Shown here piece by piece: positions 1 through 10,380 of a DNA stretch of 64,000 bases. Both the position numbers and the translations under genes were made by a program. The notes under the pieces are model-generated. The model had not been told where the DNA came from, ran no database searches, and saw only the letters and a program-made list of their open reading frames with translations. The stretch comes from Leptodactylus fallax (Eukaryota; Chordata; Amphibia; Anura; Leptodactylidae), in assembly GCA_947044405.1 (NCBI GenBank), contig CAMRHE010000156.1:973001-1037000 (forward strand), in the 5' to 3' direction. Each line of letters opens with the position of its first letter. The stretch's first letter is position 1.

Positions 1-945
1 TAATCAGGACGCCCCGGACCACACATTTTAGTGCCTCCCACTGTAGAGGAAGTGATGTCGAGTCCTGAGCGTGATCAAGACCAAAGTTCCTGATCGCAGC
101 GCCGACGTCTGCCTGGCAAGTGGTATCTTTTAAAAGGCTGTCATGCAGACGCCAGGTGAGGGGACGGCGCACGAGTCCCAGAACCTCCACTGATAGAAAT
201 ACGGGCGAATGGTAAGACCAAAGAGTGGAACCAATCTGTCTGGTAGGGGCCGAAGAAAGGGTGTGGTGGCTGATCAAGAAAAAGTCAAAGCGGCTATAGG
301 AGTTGTGCACGAGGAAGTGGTACGTGTAGTCTCGCTCATTGGGATGTAGGATGCGCCACACGTCAACGAGCTGAGAGTTATGAAGAGCAGTCTTAAGGCT
401 ACGCAGGTGGGACTGGGAGTGGGGAGGGCGGGGAAGGGTAGAGTCAGTCATGGGGTCCAAAACGAAATTAAAGTCACCCCCGAGGATCATGACCCCCTCG
501 CCAAAATCAGAAAGTTTGCCGACTAGGTCCCTACAGTACCGCAGTTGTCTCTGATTAGGGAGGGTGCAACCTGCTATGGTGAGGACCGTACCCGCGATGC
601 GCAGTTTGAAAAAGACAAATCTACCCTCGGGGTCAATCAGAGTGTCCATTACCTCATGCTGCAGAGACCTATGCAGAGCAATAGATACTCCCTTGGACTT
701 GGCGGCCGGATTGACGCTGTGGAACCAAACAGGGAAACGGCGGTTGCGGATATCCGGAACATGACCTTCCTTAAAATGAGTCTCCTGTAAATAAGGATAT
801 GAGAACGTTTTTTGTGAAGTTGGTACAAGATCTGGCTGCGTTTTTGTGGGATGTTAAGTCCTCTTGCGTTCAAGGTACAAATATTCAAAGTAGATATGGC
901 TGGAGGGGGGGGGGGGGAAGGGGGGGACACAAAAGGAACATACAC
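1..945 (-). pseudogene. L1/Tx1-type LINE ORF2, endonuclease domain, partial
   Basis: The minus strand carries the N-terminal apurinic-like endonuclease of a LINE ORF2; the rest lies beyond the left edge. Near 930-800 it reads like the start of the domain (LNICTLNARGLN, the Asn-containing first motif). A frameshift near 785-796 follows, and a second frame continues to the edge with QETHF (catalytic Glu), a GGDFN motif, SRFDFFLIS, and an HSP motif in place of the usual SDH. In the family this enzyme nicks target DNA to prime reverse transcription. It lies downstream of ORF1 (1471-2463) in the same orientation, so both belong to one element. The frameshift makes this copy non-functional as read. 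L1 versus Tx1 clade cannot be settled without the reverse transcriptase. Confidence 0.82.
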
Positions 946-1470
946 TTAGGAAAGGGAAAAACTAACGCGATCCGACACAATCTAACACAGAAACAGAAAC
1001 AGAATTCAACTGACTATGCAGTAAGGTGGTGGAATGAGCCACCACCAAAAGAGGAGGGGAAAAGGCAAACAATACCTAAACACATGCTACGCAGTAGCAC
1101 GGAGACCCCGGTGGGGAACGAGCTTTCCAGGAAGGAGCCGCTCCCCCCCCCCCCCCGGGTCCCCGGGCCATGCCACTATAGAGGTAACTGTAACAGCAAA
1201 AATATGCTGACCAAAATAAACAATGTACAGAAGCTAGACAGACCAAGGCATAGGAGAGAGGGGAACAAAACAGAGTAAAGGCAAAAGAAAAAAAGAAGCA
1301 GGCAAGAAGAAAGGGAAAAGAAGAAAAGAGAGGGGGGAGAAAGAAAAAGTGGGAAGGATAGAGATAGAGGGAAGATAACGGTACTTCACGGCCCCGCAGG
1401 GGGCAGACGAAAACCCCTAGGGGTTACAGAAAGGCAGTCTCGCTGGTGTGCAAGAGAAGTAGTTCAGCGA
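946..1470 (-). other. Spacer between LINE ORF1 and ORF2
   Basis: About 525 bases with no convincing frame. On the minus strand it is rich in pyrimidines (runs of C, T and CTTT), and homopolymers lie at about 906-918 (G on the plus strand) and 1141-1157 (C on the plus strand). It is read as the inter-ORF region of the LINE. Confidence 0.6.
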
Positions 1471-2463
1471 TCAAGTCGGGGAGGCTTGATGGATCCATTG
1501 CTGAGCCGCAGTTGTGGAGGCTCGGTCACGTCGGCGGCGTGTGGGGTGGCGCTGGAACCGCGCGGGTTGGGCTGGTTCTGGGGCGTCAGGTAACGATGGC
1601 CACTCTGGAATCCGCACCGGAGGGAGTCCAAGGGCGGCTGTGAAGGCAGGAACATCGTCCGGATGAGTTAGGGAAATAGAACAACCATCCCGCCGGACCT
1701 GCAGTCGGAAAGGAAACCCCCAGGAGTACGGGATCTGGTGATGAATCACAAGGTCCAGAAGAGGCTTCAGAGCACGCCGCCTGGCAAGGGTGAGTCTGAA
1801 CAGATCCGGGAGTAAGTTGATAGAAGCATCCTGAAACTCGACTTGGAGGGCATCCCTGGCCTTCCGCATGATGGCCTCTTTGAGCTGGTACCTATGTACC
1901 CGGCAAATGACGTCTCCAGGATTGGCAGAGTCCAGAGGGCGTGGGCCCAGGGAACGATGCGCCCGGTCCAACTCGAGCGGAGAGTCAGGAGGGACCCCCA
2001 GGAGGGAGTTGAAAATAGTGCGCAGAGTAGCGTCCAGTTGCTGAGGTTCAATGACTTCAGGAAGGCCCCGCACCCTGATATTGTTCCGTCTGTTCCTGTT
2101 CTCAAGGTCATCCAAGAGATCGCTCAGGTGGTGCAACTCGTGAGAGTGAGACAGCCGTACAGAGTCGTGGATGGATAACTGGGTAGAAAGCGAGGTAGAA
2201 GAGGCCTCTAGGGTATCCACTCTCCCCTCCAATGATTGTACAGTAGAACGAACAGCGGCCAGCTCAGATTTGTATGACTGCTCCAGGCGTGCCACATATT
2301 CCTCCATGTCAGACTTTGTGGGGATGGCACGGAGATAGGCGTTCAGTTGGCGTAGTTCGGCCAGGGTCTCGGAGGAGCAGGTAGAAGAGGATGGAGTGCA
2401 GAATGAAGGAGGAACAGTCCCAGTGGGGTCCCCTGCACTCTGACCAGCAGAGGCAGAAGCCAT
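1471..2463 (-). CDS. L1-type ORF1 protein (coiled coil, RRM-like, C-terminal domain)
   Basis: This is an RNA-binding nucleic-acid chaperone that coats LINE RNA in family members. Starting at the Met of MASASAG gives about 330 residues; an upstream in-frame Met at 2523 would give 350. A Ser/Pro-rich head is followed by a leucine-heptad coiled coil at about residues 30-125. Then comes the diagnostic ENRNRRNNIRVRGLPE block (about 121-136), the RRM-like domain with the LDRAHRSLG motif, and the C-terminal domain (RRRALKPLLD, YSWGFPF). The tail is basic and Pro/Arg-rich. The frame is open end to end, unlike ORF2 downstream. This is the same fold class as mammalian L1 ORF1p (Transposase_22). Confidence 0.85.
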   Translation of the reverse strand: MASASAGQSAGDPTGTVPPSFCTPSSSTCSSETLAELRQLNAYLRAIPTKSDMEEYVARLEQSYKSELAAVRSTVQSLEGRVDTLEASSTSLSTQLSIHDSVRLSHSHELHHLSDLLDDLENRNRRNNIRVRGLPEVIEPQQLDATLRTIFNSLLGVPPDSPLELDRAHRSLGPRPLDSANPGDVICRVHRYQLKEAIMRKARDALQVEFQDASINLLPDLFRLTLARRRALKPLLDLVIHHQIPYSWGFPFRLQVRRDGCSISLTHPDDVPAFTAALGLPPVRIPEWPSLPDAPEPAQPARFQRHPTRRRRDRASTTAAQQWIHQASPT

Positions 2464-2921
2464 GAAAGGAGGAGGTATCAGAGGGACATGGGATGCCCGA
2501 GGTAAGTATGGAGCAGATAGCAAGCTCAGCGGTACTGTGGCAGGTGCTGGGCAGAGACTACTGGTAGAGGAAGTGCCAGGAGGCTATGAGTCCAGCTGTA
2601 ACCCATTGCCACGGGGAGCAAACAGAGGGGCCTTCATTGTAGAGCACAGGGCCGTTGAAGGGGTAGAGGAAGCCACAGGCCAGGGCATGGTGGGGTCTTC
2701 TCACCTCCTGGAGGCACCTGGGGAGAAGGCTGCATCATGCTAGTCGCCTCCGGGAAGCGCTGTGACATGGAGGGCACAGGAGACAGCGGCAGGAACGGCC
2801 AGTCCTGCTCAGAAGCCGCCGCCAATGCAGGTGAAACGGGAGCGAAGCGGAGCCCAGACTCCCTCATCGTCCATATCCCCGGTGGGCTGAGGGAACAAGC
2901 CCCGATCTCCGGTGGGGGCAG
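2464..2921 (-). other. LINE 5' UTR, ORF1-proximal part
   Basis: GC-rich DNA upstream of ORF1 with only short incidental frames. It is interrupted at 2921 by the Gypsy element; the last four bases (GCAG, 2918-2921) are that element's target duplication. It continues on the far side at 10381. Confidence 0.65.
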
Positions 2922-4050
2922 TGCGGTGACCAGATGGAAGGTAACGCTGCAGTTGGGATTGCGGGGTGCAAACAGCGCAGACTTGTCACGGTCTCTGGGC
3001 ACGAGGGCGCAGCGCTGGTGCTGTCCCACGTTACCACCACTGGTACCGGTGATGAGGGGGCTGCACAAATGTTGGTGGTGATTGTTCCCCCGGGGCGCTT
3101 CCCCTATACTGTGCCGACTGGTGGTGTTTGGGGCGCCCTGATGTTGTCGGTGCAGAGTCAGACACAGAAACGGTTGTAAAGTTGAACTTTTACTTCCATG
3201 GGTGTGGAGGCACAAATGCTTAAACAGTTTCTTCAATACAAAACAACGGGGTACGCCTGGTGACACAGCAAAGTCCTGGGGTGCAGGGTAGACTTGATGA
3301 AAGGTGTTCCTAGCCCCTTATACTTCAGTGTTACAGCCCTAAGGTGCGTCTGGGCTCCTATTTGGCTCATAGGAGGATGCCCACCATGATACTAGTACAT
3401 AATATTCCCCACTCACGTTATGTGGTCCTGATAGCTCAGAGTTTCGGGGTGCAATAGTCAGGGTGGCAGGATATTCCACAGGTCTGGCCTTGGCCCCTGG
3501 ATCCTGTGATACTTGCTATGGAGCACGTGTTCCAGAATGTTCTCTCCACAGTCTCATGCTGACAAGACAATGATGCTTGACTTCCTTCCGGGCGATGGCT
3601 AGGCAGACAGGGGACAGGATCTTCTGAATAGCTGGAGTATGTCAGCTCTCCAACCTTCCTGGGCCTGTCTAGGACTTGAGATTCCTGCACTAAACTCACT
3701 GCTTTCTTCACAGGACATCACACTTATCTCCTCACCTCCTCACCTCCTCCTCCTAACACTCCACACTTCTAACTCCTCACACGCAGGACCTTCCTGCAGG
3801 GGTGTTACCATGGGGACCCAGTGATCAGCTGACTCCTCCCCTTTTCCCAGGCAATGTCCTCCCATTGGACATTTGGTTACTATTCAATCCTATGGGAGGT
3901 GTAATGCATGTGTGAGGCTCACTAGGTGGCGCTGTGTTGTGTGAGACTCAGGACCCCCTGCTATGTCACACAGGCTATGAAGCAACAGGAAATAATACAA
4001 TGCACAGAGATCACCCTCAGCCCAGCCATAGCCAGCTCTGGGATGCCACA
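2922..4050 (-). repeat. 3' LTR of the Gypsy element
   Basis: 1129 bases, directly repeated at 9256-10376. Compared with the 5' LTR it has an extra 8 bases in the CTCC-rich tract near 3730-3750 plus scattered substitutions (for example near 3300, 3570, 3588 and 3770). A TATA-like GTATAAGG lies on the minus strand near 3317-3324. The frames listed across it are not genes. Confidence 0.93.
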
Positions 4051-4067
4051 TACTCCCCCTCTTTCAC
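4051..4067 (-). other. Polypurine tract of the Gypsy element
   Basis: The coding strand reads GTGAAAGAGGGGGAGTA directly before the 3' LTR, the expected place for the plus-strand primer. The 12-mer AAAGAGGGGGAG within it recurs twice in the 5' leader (8644-8655 and 9099-9110). Confidence 0.85.
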
Positions 4068-4455
4068 TGAGCCGACCTCGGCGACGGGCTGGGGTGAAGG
4101 TGAGAAATGTAACATAACGTTAATAAATACGAATAAAGTGCAAATGGGTCCAGAGGCTCTCTGGCACAAATTTTGTGAGTGTCCATTATCATGAGAGTCT
4201 CTCTGAGAAACAATAAACAGTCCTTTCTGTAAGGAAGAGTAGGCACTCTAGCACCAATGTCCATACCGCAATGGGGTAACAGAACTTCCTTGGCTCGGTG
4301 AGCCAGGCACTATGGCTTGGATTGTTGCATATAAATGTAAATACTATATTACATGGCAAGATATTATATATATACTATATATACACACAGGAAAAACATT
4401 AATGTAATCAGAGCAGGAATAACATATATACAGAAGCAGAGACAGTTAACCTCTT

Positions 4456-7400
4456 TTACCCAAGGACAGCCATGGCATCACTATAGCGTGTTGGAGGTAT
4501 GCCTTTTGTGGTATGCTCAGAACGCCTAAGTGGAACGAGATTTGAATCAGGAACAGAGTCACTGAAATCAATTAAATCATCTGTCGAAGGGTTCTCTTGC
4601 ACTAGAGCAATTGGTGGATAGCAGCTAAATGGTAGTAGTTTAGGCGCCCACATAAGCTCAGTTAACGTTGGGGGTCTCTCTTTCACTTCAGAAGGTGACA
4701 AGATTTCTGTACTCGTTGTCTTAGCTGGGGGCACCTCTGTGAGTAGTCCTTCTTTAAGGCACAGCTTCAGACGGTTTTGGTGTACTACTTGGGGCTGTCT
4801 CCCAGGTTTAGAGATCTCATACACGTCAGATTCAGGATATGGTATGGAGATGACACTGTATGGTTCTTTCTCCCAGAATGGATCCAATTTCCCATTCCGA
4901 TGGTTATTCCTTAACCATACACGGTCGCCAACTTTCAGGGGCGCTGCATGGGCGTGATGGTTGTAATCCTCCTGTTGTCTCCTACGAACCTCATCCATGC
5001 GCGTTTCAACTATCTCTTTAGCTTCCTCCATACGTCGGCGGTGTTCAACAACCCAGTCTGTTATGGGTAGTGGATTGATGGTGTCAGGAACCTTCACACC
5101 AAGGGTTAAGTCTGAAGGAAGTTGACCTTGTCTTCCAAACATTAGATAAAATGGTGCGTATCCCGTAGATGTTTGGGGTGTGTTGTTGTAAATATAGGCC
5201 AAGTCCTTGATACGCTCAGGCCACTCAACACCAGGTGTAACTGCGGCTGTTCTTAGCATGCCGATGATCACTTGATTTGCCTTCTCGCACATACCATTCC
5301 CTTGAGGGTGATACGCTGTGGTTCGCAACTTCTTGCAGTCTTGGAACTGACACAGCTCACGGAACAATTGGGATTCAAACGCCGATCCACGGTCGGTGAG
5401 GATATGCTCAGGACAACCGTAATGGCGGACAAACTCTGCGTAGAAGGTCTCAGCCGTAGTTCTTGCTGTAAGATCTCTGACAGGCACGATGACAAGGAAC
5501 TTGGAGTAATGATCCACCATTGTCAGAGCGTAGCTGTAGCCGGAACGTGTGGGACCCAACTTCACATGGTCCAGAGCAACAATTTCACACAGCTTTTGAG
5601 TCTTAATTGGATGTAGTGGGGCCTTCTGATCTCTTCGACCTTCCTTGGTGATACTACAGGCGGGACACTCTCGGCACCAACTCTCAATGTCACTCCTCAT
5701 CCCAACCCAATAGAAGCGACGACGGATGGTAGCTTCGGTCTTTTGTACCCCGAAGTGACCGGATCTGTCATGATACGCCTCAAGTATCATCTGTGCGTCC
5801 CTTCTTGGTACGAGGATCTGATGAAGCCTTTCACCTGTGACAGGATCAAGAGTGTTTCTAAGTAGAAGGCCTCGTTGGACAAACAGGCACTTCCTCTGTC
5901 GCCAAAGGCGTTTTAATTCCACGTCATGAAGACCTCTCTTTACACGGGTTGGTATTCTTTCTGTAAGCAGGAAATCTGACAATTCTCCTAAAACTCTGCT
6001 CTCTTCTTGGAACGTTTTCCACAGAGATGGCTCCTGGAGGGATTCGGCAGCTGTTTTCGCCAGAGATTCTCCTTCTACAGGGACACCAATAGCAACCTGT
6101 TGGGCAAACTTGTTGTAGAATGGTGGCATCTCCACCTCTTCCCAGATGTCTTCTCGGGGTGGTTCTTCTCCCACAGGCAACCTTGAGAGTGCATCAGCGT
6201 TAGCGTTGGACTTGCCACTGCGATACTTGACAGAGAACTTGTAATTCGCGAGTCTTGAGGCCCACCGTTGTTCAAGGGCTCCCAGTCGAGCAGTGTCCAG
6301 ATGCGCCAACGGATTGTTATCTGTGTACACGGTAAAGGGTGTGGCAGCCAGGTAGTCTTTAAACTTCTCTGTCACGGCCCAGACAAGCGCCAGAAGTTCG
6401 AGTTTGAAAGAACTATAGTTCTGGTCGTTCTTCTCCGCGCCTCTCAGACTCCTGCTGGCGTAGGCGATGACTCGCTCTTTGTTGTCCTGAACCTGGGACA
6501 ACACTGCACCCAAACCTTGGTGACTTGCATCTGTGTACAAGCGGAATGGCTGACTGTAGTCGGGATAGGCTAGAATTGGTGGTTGCGTCAGAAGTGCTTT
6601 AAGCGCTTGAAAGGCTTCCTCTTGACGCGCTGTCCAGTCTACCGGAAGTTTTCGGTTGTAGTTTTCTCTGGGACAACCGCGCAACAACTCGTTCAGAGGC
6701 CCGGCTACTTGGGCGAAGTGTGGTATGAAACGCCGGTAGTAACCTGGGAATCCAAGGAAACTTCGGACTTCTTTGACGGTAGTTGGTCTTCGCCAGTTCT
6801 GGACTGCAGTGATCTTTTCAGGATCAGGTTGGACGCCTTGTGCGCTCACGACATGCCCAAGGTAGTGAACTTGGGGTTTCAACAGGTAGCACTTGGAGGG
6901 CTTCACCTTTAGGCCGTGCTGTATAAGTACCTTGAATACCTCGGACAGGTGACGAAGGTGTTCTTGGTATGTCCGGGAGAATACAATAACATCGTCCAGG
7001 TACAGTAGCACACTCTGGAAATTCTCATGGCCGAGGCACCTCTCCATAAGCCGTTGGAATGTGGCTGGGGCATTACATAGCCCAAATGGCATACTATTGA
7101 ATTCAAAGAGTCCCATCGGGGTCGTAAACGCAGTCTTTTCACGATCTACAGGCGCCATAGGGACTTGCCAGTATCCACTGGTTAAGTCCAGGGTCGAGAA
7201 ACAGGTAGCTGATCCCAAAGCCGTTAGAGATTCCTCAATCCGTGGCAATGGGTATGCGTCTTTGTGCGTGACGTTGTTGAGTTTACGATAGTCCCCACAA
7301 AACCGTAGGGTTCCGTCTTTCTTCTTGACAAGGACTAGCGGGGCTGCCCAGGGGCTGTTACTCTCCCGGATGACATCAGCATCTCGCATCTCTTGGATCA

Positions 7401-8478
7401 ACTTTTTCACCGGTTGGTACATCGCTGGTGGTATTGGACGGTGACGCTCCTTGATTGGATGGTGGTCGCCAGTCAGAATGCGATGTTGTATGGTCGTGGT
7501 CTTACCAAAGTCCAATGGGTGTTTGCTGAATGCCTGTTGGTAACGCTTGGCCACATTGCGAACCCCATTGATGTGCTCTATAGGGGTATTGGCGTCTCCC
7601 ACGTTCAATTCATCCCACCAGGACTTCGTGGCTCCATTCTGAATGTTCTCAGCAGCTTGGGTGGAACGCTGTGTGGCGGTAGAATCACCAGAGAGAATGT
7701 CTTCTGGTGCTAACCGGTGTAGCAGGGCCACAGAGTGGAACTTGTGGAGGTTCACGGGAGCATTGCCCAAGTTGACTAAGCGGACAGGAACACGTCCATT
7801 GGAAACTGTGACAAGGCTGCGGGCAGCCATGACAAGTGGTTGGCCATCTACCTGTATGGGTTGTAGCAAGGCCTCGTAGTCCTGATTTTCTATGCCCGGA
7901 CGGGCACGGCACCACACCATAGTTTCTGTTCTAGGCTGTAGGGTTACTGGACGGGTATCTTGGATCCGGACTCGACCAATTTCACTTTGTTTGTTGGCGA
8001 ACTTGTGCTGGGCATTGAGTACACGAATGGCCCGCTGAATGGTCTGCTGGTCACTGGGAGAAGCTGTAAGGAGAGAGGCATGCAAGGCATCCAACACTTC
8101 TGCAAAGCAATGGCGTAAAACATTCATGCCTAATATTACAACTGCAAACCTATCATCCTCTACATCAGTGACAATTACACCCTGTCTAGGCAGTTTCAAG
8201 TCCCCAATCTGGATAGTGGGTTCCCAATAACCCTGCTGTGGTATGGGCTGTCCATTGCTGGCACACAGATTTATCCATGTGTCAGGTGTTCTATTCAACA
8301 CACCTAAGTCCCAATGTTCAAGGAACACCTGCTTGCGCAGGGTTGTTACCTGAGATCCAGTGTCCACCAACGCTGTCAGAGGGACGCCGTTCACCCGGAT
8401 TGTGATGTGTGGGCAGGCTGAGACGAAGCGTGACAATGGCACTGAAGATTCACCTAGAAACAGATGGCACAATGTCAC
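4456..8478 (-). CDS. pol: Gypsy Pol polyprotein: protease, reverse transcriptase, RNase H, integrase
   Basis: About 1340 codons open without a stop. Order along the protein: aspartic protease with DTG at residues 39-41; reverse transcriptase with the YLDD active site at 493-496; RNase H with YTDAS around Asp650; integrase with an HHCC zinc motif starting at His903. The integrase core has Asp970, Asp1029 and Glu1065, a D-58-D-35-E spacing typical of retroviral-type integrases. A GPY/F-like segment follows; I see no chromodomain. The listed start is a GTG; the frame is open upstream only to a stop at 8488-8490. So it probably has no start of its own and in the family would be made as a Gag-Pol fusion. 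RT before integrase places it in Ty3/Gypsy rather than Copia. All catalytic residues look intact. Confidence 0.95.
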   Translation of the reverse strand: MTLCHLFLGESSVPLSRFVSACPHITIRVNGVPLTALVDTGSQVTTLRKQVFLEHWDLGVLNRTPDTWINLCASNGQPIPQQGYWEPTIQIGDLKLPRQGVIVTDVEDDRFAVVILGMNVLRHCFAEVLDALHASLLTASPSDQQTIQRAIRVLNAQHKFANKQSEIGRVRIQDTRPVTLQPRTETMVWCRARPGIENQDYEALLQPIQVDGQPLVMAARSLVTVSNGRVPVRLVNLGNAPVNLHKFHSVALLHRLAPEDILSGDSTATQRSTQAAENIQNGATKSWWDELNVGDANTPIEHINGVRNVAKRYQQAFSKHPLDFGKTTTIQHRILTGDHHPIKERHRPIPPAMYQPVKKLIQEMRDADVIRESNSPWAAPLVLVKKKDGTLRFCGDYRKLNNVTHKDAYPLPRIEESLTALGSATCFSTLDLTSGYWQVPMAPVDREKTAFTTPMGLFEFNSMPFGLCNAPATFQRLMERCLGHENFQSVLLYLDDVIVFSRTYQEHLRHLSEVFKVLIQHGLKVKPSKCYLLKPQVHYLGHVVSAQGVQPDPEKITAVQNWRRPTTVKEVRSFLGFPGYYRRFIPHFAQVAGPLNELLRGCPRENYNRKLPVDWTARQEEAFQALKALLTQPPILAYPDYSQPFRLYTDASHQGLGAVLSQVQDNKERVIAYASRSLRGAEKNDQNYSSFKLELLALVWAVTEKFKDYLAATPFTVYTDNNPLAHLDTARLGALEQRWASRLANYKFSVKYRSGKSNANADALSRLPVGEEPPREDIWEEVEMPPFYNKFAQQVAIGVPVEGESLAKTAAESLQEPSLWKTFQEESRVLGELSDFLLTERIPTRVKRGLHDVELKRLWRQRKCLFVQRGLLLRNTLDPVTGERLHQILVPRRDAQMILEAYHDRSGHFGVQKTEATIRRRFYWVGMRSDIESWCRECPACSITKEGRRDQKAPLHPIKTQKLCEIVALDHVKLGPTRSGYSYALTMVDHYSKFLVIVPVRDLTARTTAETFYAEFVRHYGCPEHILTDRGSAFESQLFRELCQFQDCKKLRTTAYHPQGNGMCEKANQVIIGMLRTAAVTPGVEWPERIKDLAYIYNNTPQTSTGYAPFYLMFGRQGQLPSDLTLGVKVPDTINPLPITDWVVEHRRRMEEAKEIVETRMDEVRRRQQEDYNHHAHAAPLKVGDRVWLRNNHRNGKLDPFWEKEPYSVISIPYPESDVYEISKPGRQPQVVHQNRLKLCLKEGLLTEVPPAKTTSTEILSPSEVKERPPTLTELMWAPKLLPFSCYPPIALVQENPSTDDLIDFSDSVPDSNLVPLRRSEHTTKGIPPTRYSDAMAVLG

Positions 8479-8487
8479 TTTGCTCAG

Positions 8488-9255
8488 TCATGTTGTTTGC
8501 AGGTATGACTGAAATTAGGTCGCCGTCTCTTTAAGAAACTCAACTGCTTGCTGGCAGGGAATGGAGACTACAACTTGGAATGCTGTCCCTTTAAGAATGC
8601 TGTAGCTATTAACAGAGTCACTGTGATGCAGGCTGACGGTGTGCTCCCCCTCTTTAATGGTGGCACTCCCCACGGACACTGTACATGGAAAACACTCGCT
8701 GGGGCCATGGGAGGACTGAAGACAAGGACAGGGAGGCACAGTACTCACTGACAACAACTGCAGCGTGGACCAGAGATCAGCGGTGCACAGCAGGGACGGT
8801 GATGCGGCACTGGAGAGTCAGAAATGGCGCCGGCACGTTCGCCTTTCACTTTCTTGTATGGGTGCGCTGGAGCATTGCGCTCAGCATTCTGGGCTCTCCT
8901 AAGATGGTGGCAGATGGGTCTCCTGGCCTCATGGGCAGTGCTAAAAATCTCCCGCACTTTTGCAAGGTTCAGTTAACCCTTTGTGGGCGTTCTTACACAG
9001 CGATGTGGCGCAGCAAACAAGTCCTAGGCGTTTTAACTCTTCCAGGGCTGTAACACACTGAGAGGACAGTCTTTAGGGCTTACTTCAGGGGTATAGGGCT
9101 CCCCCTCTTTGTGGCAAGCACTCTCAGGGAATAAACTTGATCTTAGCAAAGTCCACAATAAAGACCGATGCTCTGGAGACAATTTGGCGCACTTTTCGTG
9201 GCGACTTTCTCAAAATGGCACACACCCGTATCCTGTTCGTGATGCCAGTTTTTCT
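8488..9255 (-). other. Gypsy leader without gag
   Basis: This is the only space between the 5' LTR and pol. An ATG at 8490-8492 opens a frame of 13 codons that reads into pol in another frame and stops. No nucleocapsid CCHC motif and no frame above about 80 codons is seen on the coding strand outside the LTR. Two copies of the 12-base polypurine motif lie here. An internal deletion that removed gag is the simplest reading. Confidence 0.75.
9231..9247 (-). other. Candidate primer-binding site
   Basis: On the coding strand, 8 bases after the 5' LTR, the sequence TGGCATCACGAACAGGA begins with the TGG expected from pairing to a tRNA CCA end. The tRNA was not identified. The 8-base gap is longer than usual, so this is tentative. 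Confidence 0.5.
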
Positions 9256-10376
9256 TGCGGTGACCAGATGGAAGGTAACGCTGCAGTTGGGATTGCGGGG
9301 TGCAAACAGCGCAGACTTGTCACGGTCTCTGGGCACGAGGGCGCAGCGCTGGTGCTGTCCCACGTTACCACCACTGGTACCGGTGATGAGGGGGCTGCAC
9401 AAATGTTGGTGGTGATTGTTCCCCCGGGGCGCTTCCCCTATACTGTGCCGACTGGTGGTGTTTGGGGCGCCCTGATGTTGTCGGTGCAGAGTCAGACACA
9501 GAAACGGTTGTAAAGTTGAACTTTTACTTCCATGGGTGTGGAGGCACAAATGCTTAAACAGTTTCTTCAATACAAAACAACGGGGTACGCCTGGTGACAC
9601 AGCAAAGTCCTGGGGTGCAGGGTAGACTTGATGAAAAGTGTTCCTAGCCCCTTATACTTCAGTGTTACAGCCCTAAGGTGCGTCTGGGCTCCTATTTGGC
9701 TCATAGGAGGATGCCCACCATGATACTAGTACATAATATTCCCCACTCACGTTATGTGGTCCTGATAGCTCAGAGTTTCGGGGTGCAATAGTCAGGGTGG
9801 CAGGATATTCCACAGGTCTGGCCTTGGCCCCTGGATCCTGTGATACTTGCTATGGAGCACGTGTTCCAGAATGTTCTCTCCACAGTCTCATGCTGACAAG
9901 ATAATGATGCTTGACTTCCTTCAGGGCGATGGCTAGGCAGACAGGGGACAGGATCTTCTGAATAGCTGGAGTATGTCAGCTCTCCAACCTTCCTGGGCCT
10001 GTCTAGGACTTGAGATTCCTGCACTAAACTCACTGCTTTCTTCACAGGACATCACATTTATCTCCTCACCTCCTCCTCCTAACACTCCACACTTCTAACC
10101 CCTCACACGCAGGACCTTCCTGCAGGGGTGTTACCATGGGGACCCAGTGATCAGCTGACTCCTCCCCTTTTCCCAGGCAATGTCCTCCCATTGGACATTT
10201 GGTTACTATTCAATCCTATGGGAGGTGTAATGCATGTGTGAGGCTCACTAGGTGGCGCTGTGTTGTGTGAGACTCAGGACCCCCTGCTATGTCACACAGG
10301 CTATGAAGCAACAGGAAATAATACAATGCACAGAGATCACCCTCAGCCCAGCCATAGCCAGCTCTGGGATGCCACA
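9256..10376 (-). repeat. 5' LTR of the Gypsy element
   Basis: 1121 bases, nearly identical to 2922-4050. The outer end (10376) is followed at once by the target duplication GCAG and then by LINE 5' UTR sequence. Confidence 0.93.
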
Positions 10377-10380
10377 GCAG

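Larger units (their letters stand above)
2922..10376 (-). mobile_element. Ty3/Gypsy LTR retrotransposon, full length but lacking gag
   Basis: Two direct repeats (2922-4050 and 9256-10376) flank an internal region of about 5.2 kb. On the coding (minus) strand each LTR starts TGTGG and ends CGCA, so the TG...CA rule holds. GCAG occurs at 2918-2921 and at 10377-10380, a 4-bp target duplication. By eye the LTRs differ at about five single bases and one 8-bp indel in a CTCC-rich tract, which suggests a recent insertion. A polypurine tract abuts the 3' LTR, and a possible primer site lies inside the 5' LTR. Between the 5' LTR and pol there are only about 770 bases and no gag-like frame. The 4068-4455 stretch is 3' untranslated. 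The element sits in the 5' UTR of the L1-type LINE. Confidence 0.93.

Noticed and set aside
2634..3711. Minus-strand ORFs of 91 and 210 codons in the LTR region, repeated near 9124-10045
   Set aside because: They lie in or across the LTRs, are duplicated only because the LTR is, and have no known domain.
5268..5616. Small frames on either strand within pol
   Set aside because: Shadows of the integrase reading frame.
8745..8957. A gag fragment in the Gypsy leader
   Set aside because: A 70-codon frame with a few Cys/His but no CCHC spacing and no capsid-like region.
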